DNA of 64,000 bases, taken from assembly GCA_963930775.1 (NCBI GenBank), contig OZ005705.1:2108001-2172000 (forward strand), read 5' to 3'. The notes beneath the pieces are model-generated. The model ran no database searches, had not been told where the DNA came from, and worked only from the letters and a program-made list of their open reading frames with translations. This DNA is from Cliona cf. orientalis. Its lineage: Eukaryota; Porifera; Demospongiae; Clionaida; Clionaidae. Position numbers and translations under genes: made by a program. Positions 12,601-38,100 of this stretch are shown in pieces. Numbering within the stretch: position 1 is the stretch's first letter; every line of letters begins with the position of its first letter.

Positions 12601-13479
12601 CATCTACCTGACGTTGGTGATGGTCGACATTGCAAAGCTTGTAGAACAGCAGTTCCCAGCAGACTCTGACTGTGTGGCTGGTTGCCCCTTCCACTCTGCA
12701 GCAAGCTGAGGAGCTGGGAGCATAGCTGCTGTAGATGGTCACTCTGCACATGCTCATAGCTTCCTCCCTGCAGCTATTTATAGCATGCGGATGTGATGTC
12801 ACGAGTGTGGTAACTAGAGTATACGGATGGGTTTACGGACAATTATGTACACTTACCTCGCTGTAGGTGAGCTGTCTTTCTTCCCCGAGCCAGTTTCTTT
12901 GAGTTGGGAGTAGCTGTAGCAAGAATTAATGACCACTCATACACTTTCAAACAGTGCCATTCGTACATAACACCCCATACACCTGCGCAAAACCGAAAGA
13001 ATCGGTCGCAAATGCGTGAAATTTGGCAGAAAATGATATTGCCTACAAATCTCAAAGACGCGTAGCTCACAAGAAACAAGCTTACAGTACCCTCCCGCAT
13101 CTCTGGTACCCTTTGCAACGCAGTTTAGACGTATTTCTCTGGACACAAACCTTGTGGTCGTATAACTCCCTCTTCAAGACCTGTGAAAATGGACAAAAAA
13201 TGAAGTTTGTGACATTGTGCCCAAGGCGCTACTTTGCAGCATGAATGGAGCGCTTTTTGCAACGTTTTTCGTGACAATTTTGCATCACCTGTGCTGCCTC
13301 TTGACATGGACTCGACTCTAGAAACTTTGCCACGAGAAAGAAGAGCTCTGGAGGGTGTCAGGGAGAGAGAGAAGGAGTGAATAGATGGCAGAGGAACACA
13401 GAAAACCGCCGATCTAGTTTGCAAAAAGCATACCTCGATCCACAAGGCCCACTTTTGAATTACCTCGACGCGCGTCCAT
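668..13479 (-). CDS. BRWD: BRWD/PHIP-family WD40-bromodomain protein, 22 exons, 3' end outside window
   Basis: Family role (established): nuclear chromatin reader (BRWD1, BRWD3, PHIP) with a LisH-like N-terminus, WD40 propeller, cryptic Tudor module and two bromodomains; the WD40 part is linked to CUL4-DDB1 ligases. Exons, 5' to 3': 13434-13479, 13289-13347, 13151-13180, 12857-12913, 12608-12767, 12302-12387, 12002-12076, 11504-11754, 11289-11360, 11093-11163, 10808-10911, 10490-10530, 10153-10257, 10021-10066, 9560-9664, 8873-9133, 6997-8568, 6195-6632, 5043-5132, 3744-4000, 3490-3642, 668-876. All junctions are GT-AG and phases agree, giving 1,429 residues. Seen: LisH-like [20 protein letters not shown] at residues 16-35; WD40 blades in exons 7-16; the family hallmark FFHTDYRPL opening the large exon; a Ser/Asp/Glu-rich linker; then [22 protein letters not shown] and SPWDMEP, the BRWD/PHIP Tudor-like region. 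The bromodomains lie off the left edge. The start is the first in-frame ATG, matching the family N-terminus in spacing. Paralogue assignment is not resolved. Confidence 0.93.
881..969. repeat. (GA)n/(CT)n microsatellite forming an intron polypyrimidine tract
   Basis: On the plus strand this is almost pure GA with a few GGGA interruptions. On the minus strand, the coding strand of BRWD, it is a CT tract ending directly in the acceptor CAG of the exon 668-876. It therefore serves as the polypyrimidine tract of that acceptor. Confidence 0.85.
1754..1820. repeat. 67-bp inverted repeat (hairpin)
   Basis: Arms 1754-1780 and 1794-1820 are near-perfect reverse complements (TCCCCAGGCCAC... paired with ...GTGGCCTGGGGA) around a 13-base loop; pairing extends weakly outward. 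This could be a tiny foldback element or a structured intronic RNA. No target duplication is clear. Confidence 0.7.
2661..3069. mobile_element. 409-bp MITE, pogo/mariner-like, TA target duplication
   Basis: Terminal inverted repeats begin CAGTGTAGTCCACTTAA at the left and end in the complement GGACTACACTG at the right. Each end is flanked by TA (2659-2660 and 3070-3071). The TA duplication and CAGTG-type ends fit non-autonomous Tc1/mariner/pogo elements. The interior is AT-rich without an open frame, so it would depend on a transposase from elsewhere. Confidence 0.8.
4001..5042. other. BRWD intron, no distinct content
   Basis: AT-rich intron of about 1 kb. The plus-strand open frames here (4656-5161) partly mirror the exon at 5043-5132 on the other strand and show no domain. 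I see no repeat or RNA gene. Confidence 0.5.
5133..6194. other. BRWD intron with a CpG-richer open patch
   Basis: The intron separates the acidic-region exon from the exon with [11 protein letters not shown]. Between about 5400 and 5760 it is richer in CpG and open in two plus-strand frames, which suggests an old inserted fragment. Neither frame matches a family I recognise, so no gene is called. A short ACATGT-type repeat is at 5278-5294. Confidence 0.4.
6641..6835. repeat. TG-headed dispersed repeat, copy 1
   Basis: A (TG)n tract at 6641-6673 is followed by a unique-looking tail holding CTAGCAAC and the 15-mer GATCATAGGGTAGCC. The same order of tract and tail occurs at 19485-19790, and its first half near 22575-22640. 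It lies in a BRWD intron. Confidence 0.6.
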
Positions 13480-13559
13480 TTGATCTCGGATCGGGTGGGA
13501 TGTTTCATAATGAATAACCACACCCACTACGTCCCTCATTTAACGCCCATATGGGCGAG

Positions 13560-13565
13560 TTTATT
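13560..13565 (-). terminator. polyadenylation signal AATAAA of DHDDS
   Basis: The minus strand reads AATAAA only six bases after the DHDDS stop codon (ending 13572). With BRWD starting at 13479, DHDDS can have only a very short 3' UTR unless its transcript overlaps the next gene. Confidence 0.55.
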
Positions 13566-13571
13566 TAATTA

Positions 13572-14917
13572 TCACACCAAAGCATTGCATGGACAAGCTT
13601 GCTCAAGAAAGTCTCTATGCCTGGCTTTTACATGTTCAACAAATTTCTTTATTCTCTCTTCTCTGAGTGTAGCATATGCTAGTATATCTCGTTCTACATC
13701 GTTGCTCTCAGCCACTCCATTTTGCTGAATTTTCGCCATGACACACCGCTTATCGGATTCATACTGCAGCTGTTTCATGTGTTTCCTGTGCTCCTCTCGT
13801 GCAGTCTGTATAGCTTGGTAGTTCTTTTGATAGGACAGTATTGCAGAGAAGAAATTCCATATTGAGAACTCGGGCCAGAGGACGTCTTGAAAGCACAGAC
13901 ATGAATACGAGCTCTATGGAAGGACAAAGACAACAGCATCTAAGTTATATAATCAGCAAAAAGCAAATGTTTTGTTAAATTTTACCTGCCATAGTAGGAA
14001 GTCACTTAGTCTCACTTCTCCAGATGTTCTAATGACCAGATCAGGAGGAGGAGAGTCACCAGTGTATAGACACCTCTGAAACAACTCCTCAGAAATATCG
14101 CTAAAATCAGAAATGGAAAGCTATTATACTGAATAACTCTTGAAGCAGGATTCAACCAGTAGAGTGTAATATTATATAATATACCTAGGTAGGATCATTC
14201 CTTCTTGAGCACCGGTTGCTAGCCTCCTGATGGCTTCAGTCATTTCGTGTCTGGATGTGTAGGAGAAACAGACATTAAGGAACGCTTGGTTATTGTTCCT
14301 GGAGAAGTTGACAGCTCTTGCTACCGACTCGAGCACGTCTCTTGGGAGGAGGTCAAGGTCCCCCAACACTCGGATACACACACCATGCTTCATGATTACA
14401 TCACTGTATAAAACAAGGTAAGGGTCGTCACATAGGAAAATTTCTCCATCACTCCATACCATGCACGCAGGCCAATGCCACACCAAAATTATGCTACAAG
14501 TATTAAAGCATTACTTTGCCAATATACGATAATAATTATTCTACTGTGTCAGGCAAACCCCTACCGCTCATCAAGAAGCTTGGTGACCTTCTGTTTAGCC
14601 AACTCCATTAACCCATCCACCTCCTCCTTTGGCCGCTTGAAGTTTTCAATACTGAAGGCATAGACAGTCAGCTCTGTGATGCCTAAATCCAAGCACCACT
14701 CCAATGTCTCCATGAACTTATCAAACCCCAACACGTGGCCCTGGAAAGTCCTACTGTACTGCATCTTTCGGGCAAACCGCCTGTTTCCGTCCATGATGAT
14801 TGCCACATGTTTCGGGATGTGCCCTGCTCTGAGAATTCTGCAACAGAGAGAACGGATCCAGCTACTACCACCGCTGCCTGGTTCACTCATTCTCGAGATC
14901 TCAGATCTGGCATTCAT
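13572..14917 (-). CDS. DHDDS: dehydrodolichyl diphosphate synthase subunit (cis-prenyltransferase), 4 exons
   Basis: DHDDS, with its partner NUS1, adds isopentenyl units in cis to farnesyl diphosphate at the ER to make the dolichol precursor for N-glycosylation (established). Exons: 14565-14917, 14185-14403, 13986-14100, 13572-13913, joined GT-AG with matching phases; 342 residues against about 333 in human. Visible motifs: [11 protein letters not shown] (diphosphate-binding Asp), [35 protein letters not shown], then [16 protein letters not shown] and the substrate-binding region [11 protein letters not shown]. The C-terminal tail is helical and charged, as in the animal protein. ATGs at 14917 and 14890 are both possible; the first is used. 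It diverges from ARMC2 and its stop is 92 bp upstream of the BRWD start. Confidence 0.95.
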
Positions 14918-15220
14918 CTGGCATTATCTGAGAGTGTGTTTCAATTTTTTCCTGGTTTGTTATTGTCGGTTATTTAGAGCACAAGGCCACGCCTTTTTTT
15001 GAAAATTTGACTGGGAGGTGGAGGTGCTAAAGCAACTTATTTCGTTAGTGTGCTATCGTAGACGATTGTCGAGGGAAGTAATGACACCTTAAAACAAATT
15101 TCGGTACGTTCTCCTAGTATAGAAGGGGTTAATTTGATAAAAGGCGATAAAGGTAGTGTAAATCTCTAATTAGTGCCCACCAAAACATTATCTTTCTCTC
15201 TGTCTCTCCACAGTTCAAAA
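14918..15220. promoter_or_regulatory. shared divergent promoter region of DHDDS and ARMC2
   Basis: Only 303 bp separate the two start codons on opposite strands, so both promoters must lie here or overlap the 5' exons. The sequence TCTCTCCACAG at 15203-15213 looks like a splice acceptor just before the ARMC2 ATG, so a 5' UTR intron is possible. No TATA box is evident. Confidence 0.5.
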
Positions 15221-30367
<15,147 letters not shown>

Positions 30368-31312
30368 CATAGGTGCCATAATGCATAAAGCTTTTTAGTA
30401 AACATTCTGTTGTTATGTTAGCCTTTTTAGCCCATTCTCTCTCTCTCTCTTCCCCCCCCCCCCCCTTTCGTCCCTCTCATCCGTTCCTTTATTGTTACAT
30501 TATTAATTTTTATTGTGCAGCATAGCTGAAAATGAAAGTTACAATACTTGTATTCTATTGTATAGCAATCCTTGCATACAGTTCTCTATAGAGATGGTCT
30601 ATTCAGTGCACCTGCTGTTGTCTTCTTGGCCAGTGAGTGCGTGTGGGGTACACGGTTTCGATCAAACTTGGAAATATGAAGCATTGCATTAAAATACTTG
30701 TCCCTAAACAGCCCATTGAATCCCTTTGTGAGCCTGTCTTTTGATGCCAGCCATGAAGCTCTTGTGTGCGCTCGTTTTAGCTACACTGAAGCTCTATAGT
30801 GTCGTCACATGCCACTAAATTATACGTCACTCCTAGGTGTGGATACGTGTGCATACGTTATTACCGGTATTATGTACAATGTATGCAGTTGTTATTATGT
30901 AGGCTGTGTAATTTATACGCAGGTATATAGTTGTGCAACACGTGCACCGTGAGTCCGCTGCAAGTGTATTGTACCCTGTATGTGTATACCCAACTTGGCT
31001 ATGGATGTAAATATATTGCATCATACGTGCAAATGTTGAATAATCAAAAGAGAGCAAGACGTTACAGAATCCTCAGCATGTATAAATAAATAAATAACCA
31101 GGATTGTGCATCAAAAAAGATCTGTATTAATTAATGAGAGGTTTATTAAGCTACGTATTGACATAGCTGATCACTTAAAAACTGTATACATATCCAGTGT
31201 AATGAAAAGTGAGACTGTACAGAAATTAAACGATCCAAATTAACGTATAATACATGATAGAAGGTGCACAAGTAAGTATTCATACGCAGAGTGTAGAGAA
31301 CTGACTGAGGTT
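30368..31312. other. convergent intergenic region ARMC2/TRABD
   Basis: Both flanking genes end here. ATTAAA at 30688-30693 and AATAAA at 31085-31090 are possible plus-strand polyadenylation signals for ARMC2. AATAAA on minus at 31142-31147 is a good candidate for TRABD. I see no other gene. Confidence 0.55.
31142..31147 (-). terminator. candidate polyadenylation signal of TRABD
   Basis: AATAAA on the minus strand, about 165 bases after the TRABD stop codon. Confidence 0.5.
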
Positions 31313-32197
31313 TTAACGGAAAAAGAATCTTCGGCCTACAAAGTAGATCGTAGCGGCGCAGACACCCAGGAGACCTACACGTATCGAGAGCCTAATCGCT
31401 CTACTTGTTCTTGTAGGGGGCGGGGTCGTCATTAGGTGCTGGACATCAACGTTTTGCATCCAGTTTGCCTCGACCCCGGGGATGTGTCCCATCCCCATGA
31501 CTCCTACCACAGTAACGGGCGGCCCATAGGGCACCTGTGCACAATTGGCAGCACGCATCAGCGAGTATGCCAAGATCTTGTCCCTCTCAGAGACGAACAC
31601 CTCCATTAGTGGTGGAAACTCGGAACCAAATTCCCCCATCAAAAGTTGGACCATGTCCTTTGTCTTCATGCGCTCTACCTCCTCAGGAGTGATCTCAACT
31701 TCTGACAGCATCGAGCGAAAGAGAAGAAAACTAAAGCGAATTCTCTGCCACAGAGAAAGGGATGCCATCGCTCTATTGAATGTAATTCCAACCTGTCTGT
31801 CTCCGAGGACGACTTGACAATTGGGCAGCTCTCTTGCTTCCTCATAGCCAGCACGAAACTCACCACCTGGTGCTACTCCCAGCTTATCTGTCAGCTCAGC
31901 TGATAGCCTCAGGAAGACAGACTGGGTGATGCCCGACACTAGGCCATCTCTTCTGATGATGCTCCTCATCTTTGCAAAGGTCATGGTTCTTGCCTCTCGC
32001 AGGATATCATCCTCCGAGAAGTGCAAAATCATCTGTCTGCTGTGGCAGAGCTCCAACACCACTGTGGCTGGTTTCGTTTCCCTAATGGTCGTCCGAACAT
32101 CTTCGACGCTTTCCGGACTAAAGTGCGCAGTACCAACGATGTGAACGACCGATCCGTTCGGACATTGGAGTGTCGTAACTGTTCGAGGTAGCGCCAT
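31313..32197 (-). CDS. TRABD: TraB domain-containing protein, single coding exon
   Basis: TRABD belongs to the TraB/PrgY-TIKI superfamily, whose fold is related to metal-dependent proteases of the EreA/ChaN-like clan (established); the animal TRABD role is poorly defined and a mitochondrial outer-membrane location has been proposed. The 294 residues show all family blocks: VVHIVGTAHFSPES near the start (GTAHxS), VVLELCHSRQ, APGGEFRAGYEEA, VVLGDRQVGITFNRA, FVSERDK and VGVMGMGHIPGVEANW. A hydrophobic C-terminal segment (VGLLGVCAATIYFVG) ending in RRFFFR fits a tail anchor. The ATG at 32197 gives the family-like N-terminus MALPRTV; an in-frame ATG at 32257 would add 20 residues that look like 5' UTR. 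The gene is intron-free while its neighbours are split. It diverges from PSMG1. Confidence 0.93.
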   Translation of the reverse strand: MALPRTVTTLQCPNGSVVHIVGTAHFSPESVEDVRTTIRETKPATVVLELCHSRQMILHFSEDDILREARTMTFAKMRSIIRRDGLVSGITQSVFLRLSAELTDKLGVAPGGEFRAGYEEARELPNCQVVLGDRQVGITFNRAMASLSLWQRIRFSFLLFRSMLSEVEITPEEVERMKTKDMVQLLMGEFGSEFPPLMEVFVSERDKILAYSLMRAANCAQVPYGPPVTVVGVMGMGHIPGVEANWMQNVDVQHLMTTPPPTRTSRAIRLSIRVGLLGVCAATIYFVGRRFFFR

Positions 32198-32651
32198 AAT
32201 AATATAGGTGGTATTAAATAATCGGTTTACTCCTATGATGCAGACGGTGTCAGGCAACGATCATAACGAGCTGAGCAGGAATTTCCTGAAGGTTTTCGCC
32301 GGGAGAATTGTTGTCAGGTAAGAAGGGGTTCGCCTGCATTGTCAGCCTTTTATATCACTGGCCACAGCCACAGGTCTGTCAGGTGCACCGTCAGCAAGCA
32401 GGCTCAATCACGATGATGCGAGCATGAGCTTGCACAGTGCAAGTTTCTGCTTTGTTTTCGTCTCGTGGTGTGCTTTATATGGAAGAAGCCGTCCAGGCCG
32501 GCCGGGCGCCTCCCACCTACGTAGATAATTGGGTGGGCGTTACATAGAGTAAGCTGCCCTGTAAACGCCCACGTGTATACACCTGGCAGTGCCAGTGCTA
32601 GTGAGGTGCATGCTGTGCTCTGGCTGAGACTCAGGCTCACAAGCAAGCGAG
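32198..32651. promoter_or_regulatory. shared divergent promoter region of TRABD and PSMG1
   Basis: The 454 bp between two opposite start codons must contain the 5' ends of both genes. The stretch is GC-richer than the surrounding introns. No TATA box or other motif is certain. Confidence 0.5.
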
Positions 32652-34184
32652 ATGGCGTTTGGGTTGTACGTAGACCCCATTGTTCTGACCCAGAGACACA
32701 CACTATACGATTCAGACGAGGAAGAAAGTGAAACTGAACAAACTGAGGTGGCTATCACTGCCTCTCTGAGTGATTCTAAAGCTCCTATCAGTGAAGGAGG
32801 TACTCTTCTCGTTGCAGTTGGACTCACAGCGTCCATATTTGCTAAAAGCTACCCACTTTTGGTGGAGCAACCCATCTGCAGCATAGTGGCAAATTCTCAT
32901 ACTGTACTTCAGGGTAAATATTTCCCTCCGCACAAAAGCCGGGAAACTGCTGAGAAAGTCTGTGATGATGTGGTTTGTCTAAGTGAGGTGTATGCCGTCA
33001 AGAGTGAAGCTGGTGGAGAGGGGGGAAACTGTTTTGTTTGTGCACACGAAAAGCCCCTCAAACCGGAGTACTGCAATGTCTGGGCATCTAAGGTACATGT
33101 ACATGTATGTGACCTTCATGAGATTGAGCTCCATACTTGTAAATAGGTATAATATTATACGTATAACTAGCCCTATGGTTTGGGGGTGGTGGATTTTGAC
33201 CATAAGAGAAGCTTAGTCTGGCGGGCTAGCCCCTTCACAATAGGTGGCGGCAAGAGTGCTGCTAATGTACTCTTGGTAGCGGTTAAAATTAAACCACATG
33301 CCAGCAGCAGCATGTGGAAGGTAACAGGAACCACTTTGAACGGCCAAGAAACTAATCCAGTTTCAAAGTAATTCATGTACATATCATTACTTATTGGTAC
33401 AGGTCTTTGAGTGCTTGCATCCTGCGACTATTGTTATTTTGACTTCACGTCCTTCCCAAGAACACTTCTCCCCACATGTTGTGAAGTCTGACCCTTGCTG
33501 TATGCTGCGCTGCCTCCAGTCTTCTAGTTGGTCTCAGTCCCCTCTCGTTCCAACATTCCTGGAACCCCCCAACACCATCGCTGGAGAAGCAGCTGCCAGT
33601 AAGTTCGATGTCTTAGCTCTTTAACTTCCAGCATTTAGTGAACAGGGTTTCATCTGGAAATTTTAGTTGGGATGGAAGGAGTGTAGCAATTTCGCTCACC
33701 TCACCACTAAATTTACATTTTGGTGTGTGTTGGTGTATAAATTATCATGGTTTTTAATTAGTCTAAGTGAAACCCTGGCTAGTTGCGATGGTTGTGAAGG
33801 CAATAACTATTAAATTTTGATGCTGTAGCCAGTTTTTTGGTAATAATAATTCCCACCTATCAATGTCTTGTTGTGCATTCGTCATAATAACTCTGCAGTC
33901 TTGACACACTGCCAAGTGAACAAGTTGCCAGCATCCCTGGTTGTGCTCTATACTGATTCCACGGTCAGCACAAGTGAAAGTATGAGTGCTCTGCAGACGG
34001 TACTCAAGCACCCATCACTCTCTCAGACCCTGCTTCTTACTGTAAGATCTCCATGTTAAGTGTGTGTCCGTAATAATTATGACAATCTATGACATTGTAT
34101 ATACAGCCTGCTGATGAAGCTCTCCTGAAGGTGAAGCAGCTGACACCTAAACCTCGTCATGATCTCAGTACTTTGTACACATAA
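32652..34184 (+). CDS. PSMG1: proteasome assembly chaperone 1, 4 exons
   Basis: PSMG1 (PAC1) pairs with PSMG2 to scaffold the alpha ring of the 20S proteasome (established). Exons: 32652-33092, 33403-33598, 33899-34041, 34107-34184; GT-AG, phases agree; 285 residues against 288 in human. Supporting features are the acidic N-terminal stretch DSDEEESETEQTE, the core strand TLLVAVGLTASIFA, the region NCFVCAHEKPL, and the C-terminal half with EPPNTIAGEAAA, CQVNKLPASLVVLYTD and a short conserved end LSTLYT like the vertebrate NIYT end. Overall length and block order match the family; sequence identity is modest. An AATAAA follows the stop directly. Confidence 0.85.
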
Positions 34185-34188
34185 CAAT

Positions 34189-34194
34189 AATAAA
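34189..34194 (+). terminator. polyadenylation signal AATAAA of PSMG1
   Basis: It starts four bases after the PSMG1 stop codon. PSMG1 and the cadherin converge with only 227 bp between stops, so their 3' ends must be short or overlap. On the minus strand ATTAAA at 34321-34326 is a candidate signal for the cadherin. Confidence 0.55.
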
Positions 34195-34411
34195 TTTTGT
34201 GGTGTTGTTCTTCCCCCGTGTTACCATAGAATTGTTGTTATAGAAAAAGTGATGGTTTATAGACTTCTCTTAATAGATAATACTGGTGTATAATAATAAT
34301 ATAAAACAACAACTCTAAAATTTAATAAGATAAAGATCAGCTATAATGTTTCTATCGATAATTATCATTGGGCCTAGTGTTTACTGTGTAAATGAGTTAT
34401 GTTAATTATTT

Positions 34412-35135
34412 TTAGTAAAGTACATCCACTTCTCCTTCCTGATATTCTCCGGAACCCCTCTTAGGTTTCCCACCACCATCTCCGATCAATGGTGCCATAT
34501 CGCTTAGCTCAATCTGCTCAGATGCTGCAAGTGCAGCTGCTTCAGCTGTTGAGTGTCGATTGGTGTAGAGTGGATTGGAGAAATCAGTCACGTAGTCGTT
34601 GGACGAGTATAGGGGATTGGCTTCAATCTGACTAGTCTCATTGCTCCACTGAGGTTTGGGTTTTCCTCCATCGGTCGTTTCAAGGAGAGGCTGCTTTAGA
34701 CCCGTCTTGGAAGGTGGTTTTTGCATCTCTCCCAGCCGCCTGGTCTCACTGGTGACTCGTGTTATCTTCTTGCTGGTGAACTCGCTTCCCTCGTCTCCTT
34801 TGATCACCGTTTCTTCAATCTCTTCCCTATAGACCAGGGCTCCCCTCTCTGGATGGAACACGCCTCCCACTGTCCTACTTTCTCTACGTTCTGTATTTGA
34901 TCAAGGAACCCAATGTTAATTAAGGCTATCCCCGGAATAGCATAATATAATATAATCAAAAGCTTACCTTCCAGCTCAATATTCTCATGGAGTCTAGCAA
35001 CCGAGTCAAATGCTTTCATACCAGTTTGTTCGTTCAGCCTACGCTGTTCCTCTTTCCTACGCTTGCTAAAGAAATTAATGAAATACCACAATAATTATGC
35101 TATATACTACGTCTTGATTATTATAGAGAGCTTAC
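34412..35135 (-). other. cytoplasmic tail of the giant cadherin, two NPLY motifs
   Basis: Coded by the last two exons. After the basic stretch KRRKEEQRR comes a hydrophilic tail with IEANPLYSSNDY and FSNPLYTNRHS, two NPxY-type motifs about 20 residues apart that PTB-domain proteins commonly bind. The protein ends GEVDVLY. I do not see the acidic, Ser-rich beta-catenin-binding block of classical cadherins nor a p120-type juxtamembrane motif. Confidence 0.75.
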
Positions 35136-38100
35136 TTTCGAAGAGACTTTAAAAGTAAGAAGAGGATAATCAGCAACACTGCAATGATGATGACTGAGTT
35201 GAGAACGACGATGACCGCCACGGCCCACTCAGGGATCCTTGGTGTGGGAATGCGGCTTGGAAGCTCGGGTGGAACGTTGCTGACAACCCCCGTGATGGAG
35301 ATTCCGGCTTGTTCAAGCAGTTCTTTCTGCTCCTGTGTGAGATTTCCGATCCTAGCTACCAGCATTTCAGATCCAACAACAATAGTGTTGTTTTTGCCAT
35401 AAACCTGTACTCCATAGTGGGTGCTGTTTATAGGTACGATGCCCGTTATGATGATGTTTAGGGCTAGGAAATCCTCAAGGAGCCGCTCTAAGGTGACATT
35501 AGTGTTAGCATCTCCACGCACAGTCACGTTGACGGTCCACGTGATCTGATAGACACGAACAAGAAGCTCACATTCATTCTCTAGGCTTGGTGTTCCACTG
35601 TCACTGACTCGGACCAGGGATCGGATGAGTGTAGTAGAAGCATCTGCTGGCTCACTGAAATAATAATGATTATACGAGAAATACATGTTAATAGTACATT
35701 AATAATTGTGTTAGTGTAACTAGTAATCTCACCCAATAGTAAAGACTTGTCCAGATTGATCAATATTAAACAGGGAGTTGGTGTTTCCGCTATCATTTTC
35801 AACTCCTAGGAACCGGATGCGAGCATTCTCATTGATATCAGCGTCTGACACGAGAAGTTGCAACAGGATGTAGCCTATGTCAACGTCATTCCTCAGTTGT
35901 ATCTCTGGCAGTGTTGGGCAAATAGGCTCATTGTCATTAGCATCTCCCACTACAACAGTTAGCTGTAGAAATGAAACATTAGATAAGTTTACCATTTTCA
36001 TAAAACAAGTACAAGAGAAATTGAATGGCTCTTCTAGCTAAACTCACAATAAGTTGATCTGGTGGATCAAGTTGAGAGGTCTGGTTGGTAGCACCACCAT
36101 CTGGTAGAAGCATGCCGTTATCACAGTCACCACTTGAAGCTCCACTCGAATCAAAACCGCTTGACTCTTCACTGCCTAGGCCACTTCCACCGGGACACCT
36201 GCGTCGTGTAGGTGCCCCATCAGTTGGTGCAGGTGTCATAGGAATATTCTGTTCTGCTTGACGTTGGTCACGGTCTGTAGCTTCGATGACGATGACATAT
36301 CTATCTCGAGTTTCACGGTCAAGAGGCCCGTTCAGCCGTAGCTCTCCCGTGATTCTATCCAGTTCAAATAGTCCTCTATGGGAGTCTGCTTCATCGGCAA
36401 ATCGATACTCTGTGTCTGGACGAGCATTACTGTTAGCGAAATCATAGTCAACAGCAAAGACAGTTGTGATGACTGTACCAACGTCTGCACTCTCAATGAC
36501 ATCTGCAATTTGGGTGTTGTTTACGAAGACGGGACGGTTTTGAGCAAATTCGACAGCAACCTCAATGATTCTCCTTCCCAGTATTCTCCCGCACAAAACC
36601 CAGCTTACGTTCAGATTCACCACTCCAACCTCTTCTGCTACGATAAAGTTTCCATCCACAGAAACAATGGAAGCATTGGAGGACTGGATGTCAAGTTCTG
36701 TGGGGTCATCAATAACAATTCTGCGGCCGTTTTCAAGCAGAGCAGATACAGTGACTTCTGCTCTCTCTTGCAGGTAGAAGAGTCCAGAGAGAACCTCAAG
36801 TATGACTCCAGTTTGACCAAGTCGTGATTCAGGTGGATTGTTGGGGTCTTCTCTTAAACGGAGAGCAGCAATAACTGGGTCTATCATCAAAGGTCTAACG
36901 GTATTATTTAACACAGTGATGTCACTACTGGCAGCTCCTCTGACGTTGCCAATTTGAAGGCCCAGTGCAATCTGAATGTTCTCTCCAACTGCAAGACCTT
37001 GGATGATTCCTCTTGATGAATCAACAAGAAGAACATTTGGTTGTGTTGAAAACAGCTGTATAATATTATGTATAATTATCACATTATAAATCTGTACATA
37101 ATGGTGTAAATGCTCAGTTACTTACCCTATGGGCTACAAGTGGTAGAATATTCGCAGTGAACTGGTTATTTCCTGAAGTAAAATTGGTGGTGGCCGTGAT
37201 CCTAGCTGTCTGATACCTATCAGGATCTGTATTGCTAGTACAGCTAGATTTCCACATCAGCACTCTCTCTAATGTATCATCGGATACAGACAGTTCAATG
37301 TTACCAGGATTCCAGAGGTGCAGCGTCACTCTGTTGGCACTAGGATGGACTGGTTCCAACACTGGCGGTGCATTGAATGTAACTGTCACATTTGGAGTGA
37401 CCTGACTGACGGTATTGTCTACTGTCGCTGCATCACAACTCGCTGGAAAAACAAATATTGCACATGATGTACAGTCATAATATTATAGAAGCAGCACAGG
37501 ACCCTAATCTTACCCGATGGGATGACAATGTTACTGGCAGAAACTGAGCAGCTGAAATTCTGTGGTAAGATCAAGTCCAATATATCCCCACTGAGAGGTC
37601 GACTGATTGCAGAGTTGTTGATAGAACGGAAGGTGAAACGGCGAGAAACTGGACTTCCATCGAGGAAGGCAGTGTTGACAATGTCTGGCTGCTGAGCAAC
37701 TGTGAAGTAGAATTGCGGCATCTCCTCTGTCAGCGTGTAGGTAGCCTATACACATAGAGAGTATTAGCTATTAAATTTTACATAGAGTTCATACTCAGAA
37801 AACATAATAACGAGGAGTTGCTGTACTCACAGGAAATGGGAAGAATAGCTGGGTGCTGCCTATCACAATCCTGTTAATTGCAAAGAGTAACAAAATATGA
37901 TTTTCCTGGTACACATAAAATTTGTAGTGTGTCATACCCATCTAGTTGCACAGTTTCTGTGGGGTCTTGGAAGGTGCTTGGCGCAGTGAAAATGATATCT
38001 GCCAACTTCAGTGGTCTATTGGTGGGTAGCGTACGTAATCTACAACTCAATTGGGCTCCAAATAGCACTGTATTGAAAGAAGCAATAGGCCCGGATAGAT

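Noticed and set aside
31313-32257. TRABD start at 32257
   Set aside because: The extra 20 residues do not resemble the family N-terminus; the ATG at 32197 starts directly before the conserved region.
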